Below are positions 5,619-8,665 of a stretch of 8,665 bases of DNA, in pieces (position 1 is the first letter of the stretch; every line of letters starts with the position of its first letter). Origin of the DNA: CAYUTA01 sp964447605 (GTDB lineage: Bacteria > Bacillota > Clostridia > Christensenellales > CAG-138); contig CAYUTA010000084.1 of NCBI GenBank assembly GCA_964447605.1, positions 1 to 8,665 of the forward strand. The letters are read 5' to 3'. Position numbers and translations under genes: made by a program. Below the pieces are notes generated by a model. The model was given only the letters and a program-made list of their open reading frames with translations. It made no database searches and had not been told where the DNA came from.

Positions 5619-6977
5619 ATGCTGAATCAAAAGGAAATCTTGGAAACAATCCGCATGATCGAGCAGCAGCACCTCGATATCCGCACCATCACGATGGGGA
5701 TTTCGCTGCTTGACTGCGCAAATTCGTCCGTTACGGCCGCCTGCGGGCACATCTATGAAAAAATGATGCGTTTGGCCGGCGGACTTGTCAAAACCGGCGA
5801 GCAGATCGAAACCGAATTTGGCATCCCAATCGTCAATAAGCGCATCGCGGTGACCCCTATCGCGCTGATTGCCGCCGCTTCGGACGCGCCGGATTACGTG
5901 CCCTTTGCCAGGGCGCTCGACCGTGCGGGCGCGGCTTTGGGCGTCAACTTTGTCGGCGGTTTTTCCTCGCTGGTGCAAAAGGGCGCAACCAGAGCGGATC
6001 TGCGCCTGATCGAGAGCATTCCCGAGGCGCTTGCCGCCACAGAGCGCGTATGCTCGAGCGTCAACGTCGGCTCAACGCGCGCGGGTATCAACATGGACGC
6101 CGTTGCGCGCATGGGCAAAATGATCAAAGAAACAGCCGCGCTCACCGCCAATCAGGACGGTCTTGGCTGCGCAAAGCTCGTGGTATTTTGCAACGCCGTG
6201 GAGGATAACCCGTTCATGGCGGGCGCGTTCCACGGCCCCGGCGAGCCGGAATGCTGCATCAACGTGGGCGTGTCCGGCCCCGGCGTGGTCAAGCATGCGC
6301 TCGAGCAGGTCAAGGGCGCGCCGTTCGACGTGGTGGCCGAGACCATCAAGAAGACGGCGTTCCGTATCACGCGCATGGGCCAGCTTGTCGCGCGCGAGGC
6401 TGCCGACCGGCTCAGCGTACCGTTTGGCATCGTGGATCTTTCGCTGGCCCCTACCCCGGTGATCGGCGATTCGGTTGCATATATTCTGGAAGAAATGGGG
6501 CTGGAGCAGGCGGGCGCGCCCGGTACGACGGCCGCGCTGGCCCTCCTCAACGACGCGGTCAAAAAGGGCGGCGTCATGGCGTCGAGCCGTGTGGGAGGGC
6601 TGTCCGGCTCGTTCATTCCCGTCAGCGAGGACGCGGGCATGATCGCCGCCGCCAGGTCCGGCGCGCTCACGCTTGAAAAGCTCGAGGCCATGACCTGCGT
6701 GTGCTCGGTCGGCATCGATATGGTGGCTATCCCCGGCGATACACCCGCCGAAACGATCTCCGGCCTGATTGCCGACGAGGCCGCCATCGGCATGATCAAC
6801 CAAAAGACAACCGCCGTACGCGTCATTCCCGTTCCGGGTAAGACTGTGGGCGACATAGCGGAATTTGGCGGTCTTTTAGGCACCGCGCCGGTGATGCGCA
6901 TCAACCCTGCCCGCTGCGCGGAATTCATCCGGCGCGGCGGACAGATTCCCGCCCCCATGCATTCGCTGCGTAATTGA
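5619..6977 (+). CDS. DUF711/UPF0210 'PFL family' protein
   Basis: At 452 residues this is a full-length member of the DUF711 (UPF0210) family, which databases call PFL family because of a fold related to pyruvate formate-lyase. No activity is established. Recognisable conserved stretches are ITMGISLLDCANSS (24-37), FVGGFSSLVQKGA (about 111-123), SSVNVGSTRAGINMDAV (about 146-162), NVGVSGPGVVKHAL, DLSLAPTPVIGDSVA, and a C-terminal MINQKTTAVRVIPVPGK. It is predicted to be cytoplasmic, with no signal peptide or obvious membrane helix. An AGGGGT ribosome site at 5605-5610 lies 8 nt before the ATG and overlaps the stop of the ACT gene, so the two are translated from one message. Codon use is GC-rich and the frame is uninterrupted. 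No lesion is seen. Confidence 0.93.
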   Translation: MLNQKEILETIRMIEQQHLDIRTITMGISLLDCANSSVTAACGHIYEKMMRLAGGLVKTGEQIETEFGIPIVNKRIAVTPIALIAAASDAPDYVPFARALDRAGAALGVNFVGGFSSLVQKGATRADLRLIESIPEALAATERVCSSVNVGSTRAGINMDAVARMGKMIKETAALTANQDGLGCAKLVVFCNAVEDNPFMAGAFHGPGEPECCINVGVSGPGVVKHALEQVKGAPFDVVAETIKKTAFRITRMGQLVAREAADRLSVPFGIVDLSLAPTPVIGDSVAYILEEMGLEQAGAPGTTAALALLNDAVKKGGVMASSRVGGLSGSFIPVSEDAGMIAAARSGALTLEKLEAMTCVCSVGIDMVAIPGDTPAETISGLIADEAAIGMINQKTTAVRVIPVPGKTVGDIAEFGGLLGTAPVMRINPARCAEFIRRGGQIPAPMHSLRN

Positions 6978-7048
6978 TCCCGCCGGAAAAGGGCTTACGC
7001 CCCCTTATCGACCGATGGTGCGCGCAAGCTGTAAAAGGAGCGTCCGGC

Positions 7049-7896
7049 ATGAAGCATAAACAAAAAAATCAAGGATTCACCCTTGTGGAAATCATCGTCG
7101 TGCTGGTGATCTGGCCGTACTTGCCGCGCTTTTGATCCCCGCCATGGCGCGCTGGATCGACAAGGCAAACGAAAAGGCCGCCATCACGGAATGCCGGCAG
7201 GCCGTGATGGCCGCGCAGGGCACTGCCTCCGAGGCCTACGCAAAGGGGCCGCTCGGCAGCGACGCCATGATGCGCGAGCCCTATCTTTCACAAATACGGC
7301 GGCTTTCCGAAGTGGAAGGCGATATTGCCGCCATCGCCATCAGCGTCAGCGCGCTGGTCACGCATGCGGAGTATACCTCGCCGGACGGTATCCTGGTGGT
7401 CTACGATATCTCACAAACGCCGGTTTATCAAGCGTCTGCCGGGCGTTCCGCTCATGCGGGCGCTATCGCTGCGGCCGCCCGGCGGTTGTGGGAAGAACTC
7501 TCCTCACAGTCCGGCTGGGACTCGCTTTCGCGCGACAAGCAGACACAGGCGCTGCAGGACGCACTGCTTGCGCTCTATAACGGCGCATATCCGGAATTGA
7601 CGAGGAAATATCGAAAACTGCTTGCGGACAAGGGGCTGCGCGATGCCGCGAACCTCAACTGGCGGCCCATCCTCTCCAGGGACGGCACGCTGCTGCTGGC
7701 GGCGTCCGCACACGACGCGGACAAACGGAACCCGCAGTCCGTTCTCATCTACTAAAACGGCAATTTTTATTACCACACGGGCTATGCCGGAAACGGCGTG
7801 TCCGCGGGCTATGTCAGCGATCAGACGTTCGATCCCGCCGAGTTGAAGCACGTGCCCTCCGACCCGCCGGTAAGCGAATGGGTCATGCTTACGTAA
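7049..7896 (+). pseudogene. Type IV prepilin-like protein, broken by a frameshift and a nonsense codon
   Basis: The start at 7049 follows AAAAGGAG (7033-7040) by 8 nt. The first 21 codons encode a class III (prepilin) signal, KQKNQG|FTLVEIIVVLVI, with peptidase cleavage expected after G9 and the conserved E five residues on. At 7111-7112 one base is missing: reading on in the next frame gives LAVLAALLIPAMARWIDKA, the rest of the expected helix. That frame then encodes a roughly 200-residue domain I do not recognise. It hits TAA at 7753-7755 but continues sensibly as NGNFYYHTGYAGNGVSAGYVSDQ to TAA at 7894-7896. Intact, it would be a pseudopilin-like surface or secretion component. No pilus assembly gene is in the window. 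The lesions may be real decay or sequencing indels. Confidence 0.75.
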
Positions 7897-7972
7897 ACGC
7901 GCTCCGGCAGACGCGCCCTTTTCCGGCCGGTCGCCGCGTGTTCCCTCCGGCGATGGCCGCCGCATCCATTGC

Positions 7973-7992
7973 GGCGCCGCTAGCGCCCTTTT
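7973..7992 (+). terminator. Terminator-like hairpin between prepilin remnant and ATPase remnant
   Basis: GGCGC (7973-7977) pairs with GCGCC (7983-7987) around a 5-nt loop, followed by CTTTTC. The rest of the 96-bp gap from 7897 contains another small GC hairpin (CGCCGC near 7958-7963 with GCGGCG at 7971-7976) and no gene. The hairpin touches the point where homology of the next gene begins. Confidence 0.35.
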
Positions 7993-8613
7993 CATTGCCG
8001 AGAGTATTTACAGACCGTAGACCGCCTGAAAGAACAGGCTTTACTGACCGCGGCATGAGGGCATGGCGTTTGAGAACGACAACGGCAAAAACCCGCAGAT
8101 GAAGTACGCCCGGCTTTATGCGGAACACTGGGAGGAAATGAAAGCCGACCACACGGGCTATCTTCTATGGGGCGGCGTAGGCACAGGGAAAAGCTGCCTT
8201 GCGGGCTGTATCGCCAACGCCCTCATGGAACAGGAGGTTTCCGTCTGCATGACGAACTTCGCCGCTATCCGGAACGGAATGACCTGAAAAGCGGTTTTGA
8301 CGATAAGAACGCCTATATCGGGCAGCTTTGCCGCTGCCTCCTGCTGATTATTGACGATTTCGGCATGGAGCGTGACGCTTCCTACGGACTGGAACAGCTT
8401 TACAATGTCATTCTCAGCCGCTACCGCAATAAAAAGCCCCTGATTGTCACGGCAAACCTTACCTTGCAGGAATTGCAGAACCCGGAGGATACCACCCATG
8501 CCCGAATTTATGACCGGGTGCTTGAAATGTGCGTGCCTGTCCACTTCTCCGGTGAAAGTCAGCGAAAGGAACGGGTACAGGCGAGGATTGAAAAATTCAG
8601 GAAAAGGCTGTAG
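7993..8613 (+). pseudogene. DnaC/IstB-like replication ATPase remnant of an integrative element
   Basis: Three frames together encode most of a DnaC-type AAA+ helicase loader as found in clostridial conjugative elements. Segment one is CREYLQTVDRLKEQ (7996-8037). Segment two is FTDRGMRAW (8040-8066). Segment three starts FENDNGKNPQM at 8069 and includes Walker A GGVGTGKS (8171-8194). The last segment, from about 8275, has Walker B LLIIDDFG (8341-8364), then LEQLYNVILSRYRNKKPLIV and the THARIYDRVLEM sensor region, to the stop at 8611. One base is missing at each of three junctions (near 8038, 8067 and 8257-8275). The N-terminal tens of residues are absent, as an in-frame stop lies at 7981. It is nonfunctional as read. 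Sequencing error could explain the indels but not the missing N-terminus. Confidence 0.8.
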
Positions 8614-8615
8614 TG

Positions 8616-8665
8616 GTGAGCAAAACGAACCTTGAAGGCAGGATAAGGAAAAACGAGCAAGCGGA
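8616..8665 (+). CDS. Start of an unrecognised small protein, cut by the window end
   Basis: A GTG at 8616 (or the adjacent GTG at 8613, overlapping the TAG of the ATPase remnant by one base) opens a frame reading VSKTNLEGRIRKNEQA to the end of the window. An AGGAAAAGG stretch at 8599-8607 could serve as ribosome site. In integrative elements of this kind a short accessory protein often follows the DnaC-like gene. Too little is present to assign a family. Confidence 0.45.
   Translation, partial: MSKTNLEGRIRKNEQA

Noticed and set aside
4719..5978. 419-codon minus-strand reading frame
   Set aside because: It lies antisense to paralogue 2, the ACT gene and part of the DUF711 gene, all with strong homology; its His/Arg/Gly-rich composition is typical of a GC-rich shadow frame.
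6588..6599. R-V-G-G at residues 324-327 of the DUF711 protein as a glycyl-radical site
   Set aside because: It only loosely resembles the R-V-x-G-Y site of glycyl radical enzymes, is not near the C-terminus, and no activating radical-SAM enzyme is in the window.
6072..6958. Two long minus-strand frames (243 and 268 codons) inside the DUF711 gene
   Set aside because: Both are antisense shadows of a well conserved, uninterrupted gene and show no domain of their own.
7880..8104. Overlapping 74- and 87-codon frames on both strands at 7878-8152
   Set aside because: The plus-strand frame is non-coding up to 7993 and partly reads the ATPase remnant out of frame; the minus-strand frame is its shadow.

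Overview
The window looks like chromosomal DNA from a GC-rich Clostridia-type bacterium (Bacillota), probably anaerobic. This is inferred from the FeoA/FeoB type, the paired ACT-domain/DUF711 genes, purine-rich Shine-Dalgarno sites, and a replication-protein remnant of the kind found in clostridial integrative elements. No rRNA or tRNA gene is visible, so the taxonomy is an inference.

Layout, left to right. Bases 1-247 are an AT-rich segment unlike the rest. It abuts a ferrous-iron uptake operon on the minus strand: feoA (1546-1797) followed by feoB (152-1549), overlapping by ATGA. FeoB is cut off just where the conserved G-F-G-C-N membrane motif would begin, and the last 30 codons come from the AT-rich segment. 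The operon has a good minus-strand promoter near 1996-2024 with a 16-bp perfect palindrome over its -10 box, then a leader of about 190 nt. A divergent promoter (2173-2201) serves two tandem paralogous membrane proteins (2285-3718 and 3783-5177). Each has about five N-terminal membrane helices and an extracytoplasmic alkaline-phosphatase/sulfatase-fold domain. They have diverged over most of their length but share a 97-nt block at their 3' ends with no differences, which suggests recent gene conversion.

A nested hairpin with a T-run (5199-5259) separates this pair from the next operon, an ACT-domain protein (5331-5606) and a DUF711/UPF0210 'PFL family' protein (5619-6977). That operon has an extended -10 promoter overlapped by one arm of an 8-bp inverted repeat, a candidate operator.

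The right end is decayed or poorly assembled. A type IV prepilin-like gene (7049-7896) has a one-base deletion in its membrane helix and a later in-frame stop. A DnaC/IstB-like ATPase remnant typical of integrative elements (7993-8613) is missing its N-terminus and carries three one-base deletions. A partial reading frame (8616-8665) runs off the end.

The genes do not form one pathway: iron uptake, envelope polymer modification, a conserved ACT/DUF711 pair, and mobile-element debris are neighbours. The least ordinary observations are the FeoB breakpoint, the 97-nt identical tails, and the two palindromic promoter sites.
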